Part shown: in pieces, positions 17,827 through 26,769 of the stretch | Position numbering within the stretch: position 1 is the first letter of the stretch | Layout of the letters: each line of letters begins with the position of its first letter | DNA from: Streptomyces albipurpureus | GTDB lineage: Bacteria > Actinomycetota > Actinomycetes > Streptomycetales > Streptomycetaceae | Length of the DNA: 59,609 nt | NCBI RefSeq assembly: GCF_023701525.1 | Contig: NZ_JAMQAW010000046.1 | Location: 1-59,609 of the forward strand | Reading direction: 5' to 3' | Notes under the pieces: model-generated | The model's database searches: none | Seen by the model: the letters and a program-made list of their open reading frames with translations, nothing else | Told to the model about the DNA's origin: nothing | Made by a program: the position numbers and the translations under genes

Positions 17827-18851
17827 GGAGCGACTCCATTCATGGGCAGACCCAGGGTCTCCGGCAGCCCCAGGGCGATGTTCATGCTCTGCACCGCACC
17901 ACCCGCGGTGCCCTTGGTGAGGTTGTCAATCGCACTGACGGCGATCAGCCGCCCGGCGTTCTCATCCACCGCCAGCTGTACGTGGGCGCTGTTGGAACCG
18001 ACCACGGCCGAGGTCGCGGGCCATAGGCCGGGTGGGAGGAGCGTGACGAACGGTTCGGCTGCGAACGCCTTCTCGTAGGCGGCCCGTAGTTCGTCCGCCT
18101 CGGCGCCCGGGCGCAGCCGGGCCGAGCAGGTGGCGAGGATGCCGCGGGACATCGGGGCCAGGGTCGGTGTGAAGGAGACCGTCACCGACTCGCCCGCCGC
18201 GTCGGAGAGGTTCTGCACCAACTCGGGGGTGTGCCGATGTCCGCCGCCCACTCCATAGGGAGCCATGGAGCCCATCACCTCGGAGCCCAGCAGCTGGGGT
18301 TTGAGGGAACGGCCCGCCCCCGAGGTGCCGCTCGCCGCGACGATCACGGCCTCGGGCTCCAGCAGCCCGGCCGCATAGCCGGGGAAGAGCGCCAGGGTGA
18401 CGGCGGTCGGGTAGCAACCGGGCACGGCTATCCGCCGGGTCCCCCACAAGCCGGCGCGCGCCCCGGGGAGTTCGGGTAGTCCATAGGGCCAGGTGCCCGC
18501 GTGGGGCGAACCGTAGAACCTCTCCCAGGCGACTGGATCGCGCAGTCGGAAGTCCGCACCACAGTCCACGATCAGTGCGCTGCCACCCACTTCACCGGCG
18601 AGTGCCGCGGATTGACCGTGCGGGAGCGCGAGGAAGACCACATCGTGTCCGGCGAGTGCGTCGGCCGTGGTGGGGACGAGTGCTCGCCCGGCGAGCGACG
18701 ACAGTTGGGGTTGTACTGCACCCAGGGGGCGGCCCGCACTGCTGTGCCCGGTGAGGGCGCCGATCTCCACCTCCGGGTGGGCCGCCAGGAGCCGCAGGAT
18801 CTCACCCCCGGCGTAACCACTCGCGCCTGCCACAGCCACGCGGAAAGTCAT
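17823..18851 (-). CDS. argC: N-acetyl-gamma-glutamyl-phosphate reductase
   Basis: 342 residues. The N-terminal Rossmann motif is VAGASGYAGGEILRLL and the active-site cysteine is in VPGCYPTAVTLAL. It reduces acetylglutamyl phosphate to the semialdehyde with NADPH. It is the first gene of the argC-argJ-argB-argD run, and the iron box 65 bases upstream suggests that the whole run is induced by iron starvation rather than only by arginine need. The gene order matches the housekeeping actinobacterial arg operon. Confidence 0.95.
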   Translation of the reverse strand: MTFRVAVAGASGYAGGEILRLLAAHPEVEIGALTGHSSAGRPLGAVQPQLSSLAGRALVPTTADALAGHDVVFLALPHGQSAALAGEVGGSALIVDCGADFRLRDPVAWERFYGSPHAGTWPYGLPELPGARAGLWGTRRIAVPGCYPTAVTLALFPGYAAGLLEPEAVIVAASGTSGAGRSLKPQLLGSEVMGSMAPYGVGGGHRHTPELVQNLSDAAGESVTVSFTPTLAPMSRGILATCSARLRPGAEADELRAAYEKAFAAEPFVTLLPPGLWPATSAVVGSNSAHVQLAVDENAGRLIAVSAIDNLTKGTAGGAVQSMNIALGLPETLGLPMNGVAP

Positions 18852-18915
18852 CTCAGGAGTCTTCTCTTCCGATCGCTGGTGACACGGTGTGTGCGCCAGC
18901 TCCGCCGACAGGAAC

Positions 18916-18934
18916 TTAGCTTAGCCTAACCTAA
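18916..18934 (-). promoter_or_regulatory. Iron box upstream of argC
   Basis: Read on the minus strand the site is TTAGGTTAGGCTAAGCTAA, with 16 or more positions matching the site at 8965. It lies 65 bases before the argC start, placing ornithine synthesis under DmdR/IdeR-type control. Confidence 0.88.
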
Positions 18935-19356
18935 TGTTTCTGATGATGGTTTGAGGCGAGCCCCAAGGGGGGCCGGATGTCCGGTATTTCGGGGCTCTGA
19001 GCTGGGATTTCGTCCCGGAAGAACATCCTGTCCGCCGTCTGGTCGGCGCCGCGCCGCGCAGGATGACCGTGGTGCCGGGTTCCCCTCGCCTCCGCTTCAC
19101 AGCGCGCGGGCGCGCGCCCGAGAGGCCTGAGGGCGAGCCGCCCCATCCGTGTCCCCAGGGATGTGCGACGCACCTGGTACGACCCCTTGCCTGTGCTTCG
19201 CGCACGCAACAGCGCAGTACACGGCCATGCGGCGGGCATGCGAATTGCATATATGCGCTCACGCGCGACTGGTGACAGCAGCGACTGTTCGCCCGCCGGC
19301 CCCGCATGACACCTTCAGTCATGTCGAGACCGGCAACGAGCGGGAAAGGAGAAACC
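18935..19356. other. Intergenic region between argC iron box and amfT
   Basis: No convincing gene. It separates the leftward siderophore operon from the rightward amf operon. It contains the palindrome GCATATATGC at 19247-19256, about 100 bases before amfT, in a locally AT-rich patch that may be part of the amfT promoter. Confidence 0.6.
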
Positions 19357-22356
19357 GTGAACCCCGAGTACGCCACGTACTGTTCTGCGGATCGCGATTT
19401 CTACGACGTACCCCACCGCTCGCCCAGCGGTTCCGATGCCCCCACCGCCGCTTCGGACGCACAGAGCGGGTACTACGGACCGGCCCGTGAGGTCGCTCCC
19501 GAGGGGTGGGACCGTTCCCGCCGCGGCGATTGGCTCTCGTACAGCCCGATGGGGCTGCGGATACCGCAGCAGGGCTGGAAGATCCACATCTCCGCCACGC
19601 TCAACAACGCCGAATCCATCTTGCGGCGGGTCTTCGACTACTGCGTCGCCCGCCGTCTGCCGGTGAAGTTCATCCCCTCCCCGCCCCTGCTCCTGCTGCG
19701 CAACGCGAAGTACGCGGACCGTGCCGGCAGCGGCAAGTTCATCACGGTCTATCCGCACTCGGAGGAGAGCTTCCCCGAGGTGTGCGGCGATCTGATGGAA
19801 CTGCTGGACGGCGAAGAGGGACCGTACATCCTCAGCGACCTACGCTGCGCCGACGGACCGGTGCATGTGCGGTACGGGGCCTTCGCCCCGCGCTTTTGCA
19901 CCGGGCCCGACGGTCGGCTGGTGCCTGCGGTGGCCGATCCATCGGGCACCCTGGTCCCCGATCCGCGCGGACCGTCCCTGCGCATCCCCGAGTGGGTGAC
20001 GCCGCCCGCGTTCCTGGCGCCCTACCTCGAAGCCCGCACCAGCGTCGGCATGGACGACATGCCGTACGAGATCAGTGGTGCGCTCCACTTCTCCAACGGC
20101 GGCGGAGTCTACCGAGCGCGTGACCCCCGCAGCGGCGAGGACGTCGTGCTCAAGGAGGCCCGTCCGCACGCCGGTCTGGCCGCCGATGGAGCCGATGCCG
20201 TCGCTCGCCTCGAACGAGAGCGCACCGCGCTGGAGCAGCTGGCCGGACTCGACTGCATACCGAGGTTGCACGGCACCTTCGAGGTCGCCGGCCATCACTT
20301 CCTCACCCTGGAACATGTGCCGGGCACCACCCTCAACACCGTGTTCGCCCGTCGATTCCCACTCTCCAACTCCAACCCCACACCCGAGCAGCTCGCCGAG
20401 CACGCGGAGTGGGCCCGGCGGATGTACGGGCTGGTGGAGCGTGCCGTACAAGCGGTGCATGAGCGCGGTGTGGTCATCAGCGATCTCCACATGAGCAATG
20501 TGATGGTCTCCGAGGACGAGTCCAGAGTGGTCCTCCTCGACTTCGAGGCTGCGTCCCTCGCCTCCGAACAACGCCGTCAGATCGTGGCCAACCCCGCCTT
20601 CGTCGCCCCCGCCGACCGGCGCGGAGTGGACATCGACCGCTATGCGCTGGCCTGCCTACGCCTGGCGCTGCTACTTCCGCTGACCACCCTCTTCGCGATC
20701 GACCGCGGCAAAGTCACCCGGCTGGTACGGGACATGACACGAATCTTCCCGGTGACCGAAGAAGAGCTCCGCCCGGCGGTGACCGAGATCCTGCGCGGTA
20801 TCGAGCCGACCGAACAGACCGAGACGGCCGACACGGTCACCACGGCAGGGATGGCGGCGGACACCGCGATGCCAAGCGCCGGCAGAGCCGATGCTGGCGC
20901 TGTCGCCCGAGCGAAAGCTCCCGCCCTGTCCGCCGTACCCGGTGCGTTCGACGCCCATGAGCAGCCGAGATCAGCGGTCGCCACCCTGGGGCCAGCCACC
21001 GGACCGGACTCCGCAGAGCTCGGCGGACCCCTGTCGATCGCATCGGATGCGACCGCTCAAGCCAGCCGCTCGGATGTGGCCCCACCGAGGGGCACCGAGA
21101 TATCCGCCCGGCCCGCAGCGGCCACCACGGCGCCTGCCCAACCGATGACCGGCTCCCCGACCGGCGAGCCCACCACCTCGATCCCACAGCCGGTGCCTCT
21201 CCCCTCCCGGATACCCGACCCGGGGGAGTGGCCGCTCAGCCGGGATTCCATGGCCCACGCCATCCTCGCCTCCTGTACACCCGAACGCGAAGACCGATGT
21301 TTTCCCGGCGATATCGCCCAGTTCGCCTCCCCGGCCGGCGGTCAGTCCTTCGGCTACGGCGCAGCCGGCATTCTCTACGCACTCCAGGAGACCGGTGCGC
21401 CCCCCTGTCCCGACGCCGTCGAGTGGCTCCTGGCCCGAGCGAAAGAGCCCGCCCCCGGCACCCCGATCGGCTTCTACGACGGCCTGGCGGGCATCGCCTG
21501 GACGTTACGCCGACTCGGCCACCCGGAGCAGGCAGCCGAACTGGCCCAGTTGATCGCCCGTCAACCCGTCGAAGGGCTCACGGCGGATCTCCACGGCGGA
21601 TACGCCGGAATCGCCCTGGCCCTCGATGATCTCGCCCGCACCGCCACCGGTGCGGAAGCCGTCGCACTCGCCGGCACCGCCGACCACTGCACCGCCCTCG
21701 CCGCCCGCGCCCTGCTCAACGGACCGCCCTCCCCGCGGACCGGGCTACTGCACGGTGCCACCGGACTCGCGCTCCTGTTCATCCGGCGCTACGAGACGAC
21801 CGGCGATCCCCAACTGCTCGACCTTGCGGCCACCGCGCTCAACCGCGACCTCGGCCGCTGTCGACCCGGCGCCGAGGGCGCACTCCTGGTGATCGACGGA
21901 AAACGGACCATGCCCTATCTCGGGGCGGGCAGTGCCGGGGTGGCACTGGTACTCGACGAGTACCTCATCCACCGACCGGACGAAGCGTTCGCCGCTGCAC
22001 GCCAGGCGATGCAGCCAGCCTTCTGCTCGGCCTTCTACGTCCAACCCGGGCTGTTCCGCGGAGTCGCCGGACTGATCCTCCAGCTCACCCGAACCAACGT
22101 CGGCGACCCCGGGCTCAGGCAGCGGGTCATCCGCCGCCACATCGAACTCCTCGGCCTCCACGCCATGCCCTACGCAGGCGGACTGGCCTTTCCCGGCGAG
22201 CAGTTGATGCGCAGATCCATGGATCTGGCCACCGGCACCGCAGGATGTCTGCTCGCCCTCGGCAGCGCGCTCGGGGACACCCCCGCGGCCCTGCCGTTCC
22301 TCCCGCCGCTACCGCGGCCCACAGACCGGTCCCTGCCAGGGACCGTGCACAAATGA
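19357..22356 (+). CDS. amfT: Class III lanthipeptide synthetase (RamC/AmfT type)
   Basis: 999 residues from GTG 19357, behind AAAGGAG. Order: lyase-like N-terminus (1-240), Ser/Thr-kinase-like domain (250-480; lysine 266 in VVLKEARPH, catalytic D376 in ISDLHMSN, metal-binding D395 in LLDFEAAS), a low-complexity Ala/Pro/Thr linker (482-620) and a LanC-like cyclase (625-999; GFYDGLAGIA, LHGGYAGIAL, LLHGATGLAL). The cyclase lacks the Cys/CHG zinc ligands of true LanC, as expected for class III. It phosphorylates and eliminates Ser in AmfS and joins the cysteines. Codon 717 (21505-21507) is TTA, so translation may need bldA tRNA. The linker seems longer than in RamC as I recall it. Confidence 0.95.
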   Translation: MNPEYATYCSADRDFYDVPHRSPSGSDAPTAASDAQSGYYGPAREVAPEGWDRSRRGDWLSYSPMGLRIPQQGWKIHISATLNNAESILRRVFDYCVARRLPVKFIPSPPLLLLRNAKYADRAGSGKFITVYPHSEESFPEVCGDLMELLDGEEGPYILSDLRCADGPVHVRYGAFAPRFCTGPDGRLVPAVADPSGTLVPDPRGPSLRIPEWVTPPAFLAPYLEARTSVGMDDMPYEISGALHFSNGGGVYRARDPRSGEDVVLKEARPHAGLAADGADAVARLERERTALEQLAGLDCIPRLHGTFEVAGHHFLTLEHVPGTTLNTVFARRFPLSNSNPTPEQLAEHAEWARRMYGLVERAVQAVHERGVVISDLHMSNVMVSEDESRVVLLDFEAASLASEQRRQIVANPAFVAPADRRGVDIDRYALACLRLALLLPLTTLFAIDRGKVTRLVRDMTRIFPVTEEELRPAVTEILRGIEPTEQTETADTVTTAGMAADTAMPSAGRADAGAVARAKAPALSAVPGAFDAHEQPRSAVATLGPATGPDSAELGGPLSIASDATAQASRSDVAPPRGTEISARPAAATTAPAQPMTGSPTGEPTTSIPQPVPLPSRIPDPGEWPLSRDSMAHAILASCTPEREDRCFPGDIAQFASPAGGQSFGYGAAGILYALQETGAPPCPDAVEWLLARAKEPAPGTPIGFYDGLAGIAWTLRRLGHPEQAAELAQLIARQPVEGLTADLHGGYAGIALALDDLARTATGAEAVALAGTADHCTALAARALLNGPPSPRTGLLHGATGLALLFIRRYETTGDPQLLDLAATALNRDLGRCRPGAEGALLVIDGKRTMPYLGAGSAGVALVLDEYLIHRPDEAFAAARQAMQPAFCSAFYVQPGLFRGVAGLILQLTRTNVGDPGLRQRVIRRHIELLGLHAMPYAGGLAFPGEQLMRRSMDLATGTAGCLLALGSALGDTPAALPFLPPLPRPTDRSLPGTVHK

Positions 22357-22388
22357 GACAACAACCGTCCCCACGGAAGGAAATCATC

Positions 22389-22520
22389 ATGGCGCTTCTC
22401 GACCTTCAGGCCCTGGAGACCTCGGAAGAGGCTGCGTACGGCGACGTTGAGACCGGTAGCCAGGTCAGCCTGCTGGTGTGCGAGTACAGCTCCCTGAGCG
22501 TCGTTCTCTGCACCCCGTGA
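22389..22520 (+). CDS. amfS: Class III lanthipeptide precursor, AmfS/SapB type
   Basis: 43 residues. ATG 22389 follows GGAAGGAA. The leader begins MALLDLQALE, matching the LxLQ-type recognition motif of class III leaders (compare MNLFDLQ of RamS). The C-terminal core has two consecutive SxxSxxxC motifs: S24/S27/C31 and S34/S37/C41, ending TP. From memory the core is identical or nearly so to S. griseus AmfS. The mature peptide is a surfactant-like morphogen that helps aerial hyphae leave the aqueous surface. It lies 32 bases after amfT, and a strong hairpin follows. Confidence 0.97.
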   Translation: MALLDLQALETSEEAAYGDVETGSQVSLLVCEYSSLSVVLCTP

Positions 22521-22580
22521 CACCAGGCCGGGGGGTGAGGCGGTAGAAGTACCCGCTCACCGCCGCACCCCTCGGCAATC

Positions 22581-22617
22581 CGTACGGTCCCGTGGCCCTC
22601 AGGCCCGGGGCCGTACG
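22581..22617 (+). terminator. Hairpin between amfS and amfB (attenuator or partial terminator)
   Basis: A 12-bp outer stem (CGTACGGTCCCG with 22606-22617, one G-U pair), a bulged T and an inner GGCC/GGCC stem close on a CTCA loop. There is no U tract. It lies 60 bases after the amfS stop and before the amfB ribosome site, so it could stabilise the amfT-amfS message or reduce transporter expression. Confidence 0.7.
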
Positions 22618-22657
22618 TGCTGGCCGGTGCCCGGCCACCAGCGGAAGGGACTCCAAC

Positions 22658-24613
22658 GTGACAGGTAGTCGGCCAGCGGTGACCTCCCCGCCGTCGGCGA
22701 CGTCCGTGCGGTTCCTGGGCGCCGGCCGTATCCCCCTTGCCGCCGTGGCCATCTGCTCGGCGGGTGCGGCCCTCGCCGCCGTGGCACTGCCCGCCGCCAT
22801 CGGCACCACCGTCGACCAACTGGTCACCCAAGGCCGCATCCCCTGGCCCGCCCTGCTGCTCTGTGCGGCGCTCACCGCGCTCGAAGTACTCCTCGACGCC
22901 GTCGTCGCCCTCCTCGGCGGCACCACCACGGCCATGCTCACCGCCAGGCTCAGGACCGCCGTACTCGACCGTGTCATCCGGGCCGAACCACGCCACGGAC
23001 AGGTCGTCTCGCCCGGCGACCTCACCACCCGCCTCACCGCCAACGCCGCCGACGCCGCGGCTGTCCCGGTCACCGCCGCCACCGCGGTAGCGGGCGTTCT
23101 GCTCCCCCTCGGGGGGATCGTCGGACTCTTCCTGATCGACCCCTGGACCGGACTCGCGCTCCTCGTCGGAGCCCCCGCCTTCGTGCTGCTGCTGCGCACC
23201 CTCGTCCGCCGTACAGCGGACGCTGCGGCCGACTACCAGCGCGAACAGGCACTCGTCGCGACCCGGCTCACCGAGACCCTGGACGGCATCGCCACCGTAC
23301 GGGCCGCGCACTCCGCCACCCGCGAACGGGCCCGCATCACCGAACCGCTCACCGCGCTCGCCGCCCATGGCCGACGCACCTGGCAGATCCACGGCAGCGC
23401 CGCGGGCACCAGCGCGGTCCTGCTTCCGCTGCTCTCCGTGCTGGTGCTTGCCGTCGCGGGCGTGAGGCTCGCGGCCGGGGCCATCAGCGTCGGCGATCTT
23501 CTGGCCGTCTCCCGCTACGCCGTGCTCGCCGTCGGTCTCGGCTCGCTCACCGGAGCGCTCGGCGCGATCGCCCGCGGTCGCAGCGCGGCCCGCCGACTGG
23601 ACCCCCTGCTGACCCTGCCTTCGATACCCCACCGCTCCCGCACCCTGCCACCGGACGGCCCCGGCACCCTGGAGTTGCGCGATATCGACGTCACCCGGGA
23701 GGGAGAGCAGCCGCTGCGCAAGGTCAACCTCACCGTGCCCGGAGGTACTTCGCTTGCCGTGGTCGGCCGTTCCGGCTCCGGGAAGTCCCTGCTGGCCGCG
23801 GTCGCGGGTCGGCTCACCGACCCCGACGGCGGCACCGTCCTGCTGGACGGGGTGCCCTTGGACGGTGTCGATCCGGTGGTCCTCCGGCACGAGGTGGGCT
23901 ACGCCTTCGCCCGTCCCGCACTGCTGGGAAGGACCGTCGAGGACACCATCGCCGCCGGAGCGGTGCGGCCGACCGGAGCCGAAGTCCGCGCCGCCGCCCG
24001 GGCGGCATCCGCCGACGGCTTCATCACCCTGCTTCCCCAGGGCTACCGCACCCCGCTCGACCAGGCCCCCCTGTCCGGGGGAGAGCGTCAACGCCTCGGC
24101 TTGGCAAGGGCGTTCGCCCATGCGGGCCGCCTCCTCATCCTGGATGACGCCACCTCCAGTCTCGACACCATCACCGAACGCCAGGTACAGCGCGCACTGG
24201 CCCAGCGCGCGGGCATGAGCACCCGGATCGTGGTCGCCCACCGGGTCTCCTCGGCGGTGGAGGTGGACCGAGTGGTGTGGCTGGAGAACGGAGAGGTGCG
24301 TGCGGTGGGCAGACACAGTGACCTCTGGGCGGATCCCGACTATCGACAGGTCTTTCACGCCGCCGGCACCACGGCCCACAGCGGCACCAGTAACGCCGTC
24401 CCGAACGAGTCGACTCATAGCGACGGCGACGGCGACGGCGACACGGCACAGGGCCGGGGGACCGAGCTGAGGAGAGCGCCGCTGCCCGGTGCCACCGAAC
24501 CCACCCCCATCCCGGCGAACAGCGGCCCCGGCACCGTGGTCGCGGGGCGGGACAACGGTGAGGGGCGCCCGCTTCACCATCAGGAGCGGCAACCCGGCCC
24601 GGAGACACCATGA
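22658..24613 (+). CDS. amfB: ABC half-transporter for the lanthipeptide
   Basis: 651 residues, membrane domain fused to ATPase. Hydrophobic segments fill residues 25-300; the nucleotide domain has Walker A VGRSGSGKSL, signature LSGGERQRLG, Walker B LLILDDATS and H-loop VVAHRVSS. A disordered Asp/Gly/Pro tail of about 90 residues follows. GTG 22658 is chosen for its GGAAGGGA ribosome site; the frame extends further up but into the hairpin. It probably pairs with AmfA to export modified AmfS. No peptidase domain is attached, so the leader must be removed by another protease. Confidence 0.9.
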   Translation: MTGSRPAVTSPPSATSVRFLGAGRIPLAAVAICSAGAALAAVALPAAIGTTVDQLVTQGRIPWPALLLCAALTALEVLLDAVVALLGGTTTAMLTARLRTAVLDRVIRAEPRHGQVVSPGDLTTRLTANAADAAAVPVTAATAVAGVLLPLGGIVGLFLIDPWTGLALLVGAPAFVLLLRTLVRRTADAAADYQREQALVATRLTETLDGIATVRAAHSATRERARITEPLTALAAHGRRTWQIHGSAAGTSAVLLPLLSVLVLAVAGVRLAAGAISVGDLLAVSRYAVLAVGLGSLTGALGAIARGRSAARRLDPLLTLPSIPHRSRTLPPDGPGTLELRDIDVTREGEQPLRKVNLTVPGGTSLAVVGRSGSGKSLLAAVAGRLTDPDGGTVLLDGVPLDGVDPVVLRHEVGYAFARPALLGRTVEDTIAAGAVRPTGAEVRAAARAASADGFITLLPQGYRTPLDQAPLSGGERQRLGLARAFAHAGRLLILDDATSSLDTITERQVQRALAQRAGMSTRIVVAHRVSSAVEVDRVVWLENGEVRAVGRHSDLWADPDYRQVFHAAGTTAHSGTSNAVPNESTHSDGDGDGDTAQGRGTELRRAPLPGATEPTPIPANSGPGTVVAGRDNGEGRPLHHQERQPGPETP

Positions 24614-26484
24614 CCCCCACCCCGCCCACCACCAGCCCCCCACGCCTCGACCCACTCGGGAAACCCCCTGAGCAGAAGTCCACAACCGAGGGCGGCGCGC
24701 TCCGTCGGGTCACCCGCGAGGGCGTCCCCTTCCTCCGCGCCCGGTCCCGGGCGGTACTGCGCCTAGCGGGCTGGTCGTTGCTGGAGTTCGCCCAGACCTT
24801 CCTGACCGGATACGCGGTGGCCCAGGCCATCGACCGCGGGTTCCTCTCCGGTTCCCCCACCACCGGTCTGCTCTGGCTCGCCGTGGCCGCCATCGCCACC
24901 TTCCCCGCCGCACTCGCCACCCGCAGGGTCTTCGGCGGTCTCGCCGACCTCGTGGAGCCGTTGCGCGATGGGCTGGTGCGGCGCTCGGTCTCCCGCGCCC
25001 TGGCTCAGGCGCTGACCGCGCCGACCCCGGCGACCACCCGCTCCGTCTCCCAGGTAACCCATCAGAGCGAGATCGCCCGGGACGGCTGGGCCGGGCTCGT
25101 CCTGTCCCTGCGCGCCTTTGTCTTTACCGCCGCCGGTGCCCTCGCGGGCCTCGCCGCCCTCTCCCCCCGGCTCCTCCTGGTCGTCCTACCACCGCTCCTC
25201 CTCGGTCTGGGGCTCTTTCTCGCCACCCTGATTCCCATGGCCGCCCGCCAGCGCGCCTATCTCGGCGCGGATGAGGCCTTCGCCGCCCACGCCGGACACA
25301 CCGCGTCCGCGCTCCGGGACATCGCTGCGACCGGCGCCGGGCAGCGAACACTCGCCGGGGCACGGGACCTGGCGAGCGAACAGGCCGGCGCGGCCCGCTC
25401 CCTCGCCCGCTGGGCGGCTGTGCGGATCATCGCCCTGGCCGTCTGCTCCCGACTGCCCCCACTGCTACTGCTGCTCGCCGCGCCCTGGCTGATGCGTCAC
25501 GGGCTGACCAGCGGGGCGCTCGTCGGCGCGTTCACCTATCTCACCCAGGCGCTGGCCCCCGCACTCCATGCGCTGCTCAGCGTGCTGGGCACCGCCGGCG
25601 GACGTCTGGTGGTGGTGCTCGACCGCTTCACCGGACGGGTCCAGTTGCCCCCGGCCCCCACCGCCGACTCACCGCCGCCCCACTCGCCCCTCGCCGCGGT
25701 AGCCGAACTACGCGCCGTCAGCTTCGCGTACGGACCGGCCGCCCGCCCCGTACTGGACCGGCTGGACCTCACCCTGCGCCCGGGGGAGCACCTTGCGGTG
25801 GTGGGCCCCAGCGGCAGTGGAAAGTCGACGCTCGCTGCCGTACTCGCCGCGGTGATGCCTCCCACCGAAGGCGAGGTGCGCTGGCTGGGCCGGCCGACCG
25901 GCGACGCGGAACACACGGCGGTACGGACCCTGTTGCCACAGCAGGCCCATGTGTTCACCGGGACGCTCAGGGAGAACGTGTGCTATCTGCGGCCCGACGC
26001 CGATGAGCAGGAGATCCTTGCCTCGGTGGCCGCCATGGGCGTCCAACCTCTGATGGAGCGACTCGGCGGGCTCGATGCCCCGGTCGACCCCCAGCGGCTC
26101 TCCCTGGGCGAGCGCCAACTCATCGCCCTGTGCCGTGCCCACCTCACCACCGCGCCGCTCCTCATCCTGGATGAGGCAACCAGTCATCTGGACCCAGCGG
26201 CCGAGGCCCAGGCGGAGAACGCCCTGGCCGCCCGCGGTGGCACCCTCGTGGTCATCGCTCACCGGCTGTCGTCGGCCGCCCGTGCCCAACGTGTCCTGGT
26301 GATGGATGGAACCCACACGGCCTGCGGTACGCCGGCTGAGCTGCTCGCCCACTCCGAGCTGTACCGCGATCTGACGGGCCACTGGTCCCCAGCGCCCGCC
26401 GGACCCCCCTCTACTGAGTCTTCTACCGAAGCGCCTACCGGGCTTCCCGTGGGAACGGCACCTGCGAAGACCCCGCGGACGTGA
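24610..26484 (+). CDS. amfA: ABC half-transporter for the lanthipeptide, degenerate signature
   Basis: 624 residues, with membrane segments in 40-320 and ATPase motifs VGPSGSGKST, LLILDEATS and VVIAHRLSS. The signature reads LSLGERQL instead of LSGGERQ, so this half is the likely degenerate-signature partner of a heterodimer with AmfB. It overlaps amfB by four bases (ATGA), so the two are coupled. The last 40 residues are Ser/Thr/Pro-rich. Export of the AmfS morphogen is inferred from gene order, which matches the known amf and ram loci. Confidence 0.9.
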   Translation: MTPTPPTTSPPRLDPLGKPPEQKSTTEGGALRRVTREGVPFLRARSRAVLRLAGWSLLEFAQTFLTGYAVAQAIDRGFLSGSPTTGLLWLAVAAIATFPAALATRRVFGGLADLVEPLRDGLVRRSVSRALAQALTAPTPATTRSVSQVTHQSEIARDGWAGLVLSLRAFVFTAAGALAGLAALSPRLLLVVLPPLLLGLGLFLATLIPMAARQRAYLGADEAFAAHAGHTASALRDIAATGAGQRTLAGARDLASEQAGAARSLARWAAVRIIALAVCSRLPPLLLLLAAPWLMRHGLTSGALVGAFTYLTQALAPALHALLSVLGTAGGRLVVVLDRFTGRVQLPPAPTADSPPPHSPLAAVAELRAVSFAYGPAARPVLDRLDLTLRPGEHLAVVGPSGSGKSTLAAVLAAVMPPTEGEVRWLGRPTGDAEHTAVRTLLPQQAHVFTGTLRENVCYLRPDADEQEILASVAAMGVQPLMERLGGLDAPVDPQRLSLGERQLIALCRAHLTTAPLLILDEATSHLDPAAEAQAENALAARGGTLVVIAHRLSSAARAQRVLVMDGTHTACGTPAELLAHSELYRDLTGHWSPAPAGPPSTESSTEAPTGLPVGTAPAKTPRT

Positions 26485-26769
26485 CCTCTCCCAGTGCTCC
26501 CACAACCGGTGGCGATGCCCGCACGGTCGTGCAGCCTGCCGTCACCCTCCCCCAGACGCCTGCCGGCTCTCGTCGGACGAGCGGCCCTTCTGCTTCACCC
26601 CGGCCGTTCTCGACCACTGCCGCCGCTCCTGACCGCGTCTCTTCAGGGCTCGCCGCTCCCGAGGTCCACAGCCGCCTCCTGGCGGTGCTCTCCTTCGGGA
26701 CCCCGCTTCCTGTCCCTGTGCCTGTCCCTGTCTCCGGGTGCCCGCCGGATCGTGCCGGCGAACGGATGG

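Noticed and set aside
1..18934. Assignment to griseobactin, coelichelin or another named siderophore
   Set aside because: The visible gene set and glycine-like A domain do not match those I know, and later modules are outside the window.
22406..24685. 759-codon open frame antisense to amfB
   Set aside because: Gly/Arg/Asp-rich composition of a GC-skew shadow; amfB has clear ABC motifs on the other strand.
26743..26760. 6-bp hairpin between amfA and amfR
   Set aside because: Stem too short to call a terminator in this GC-rich sequence.
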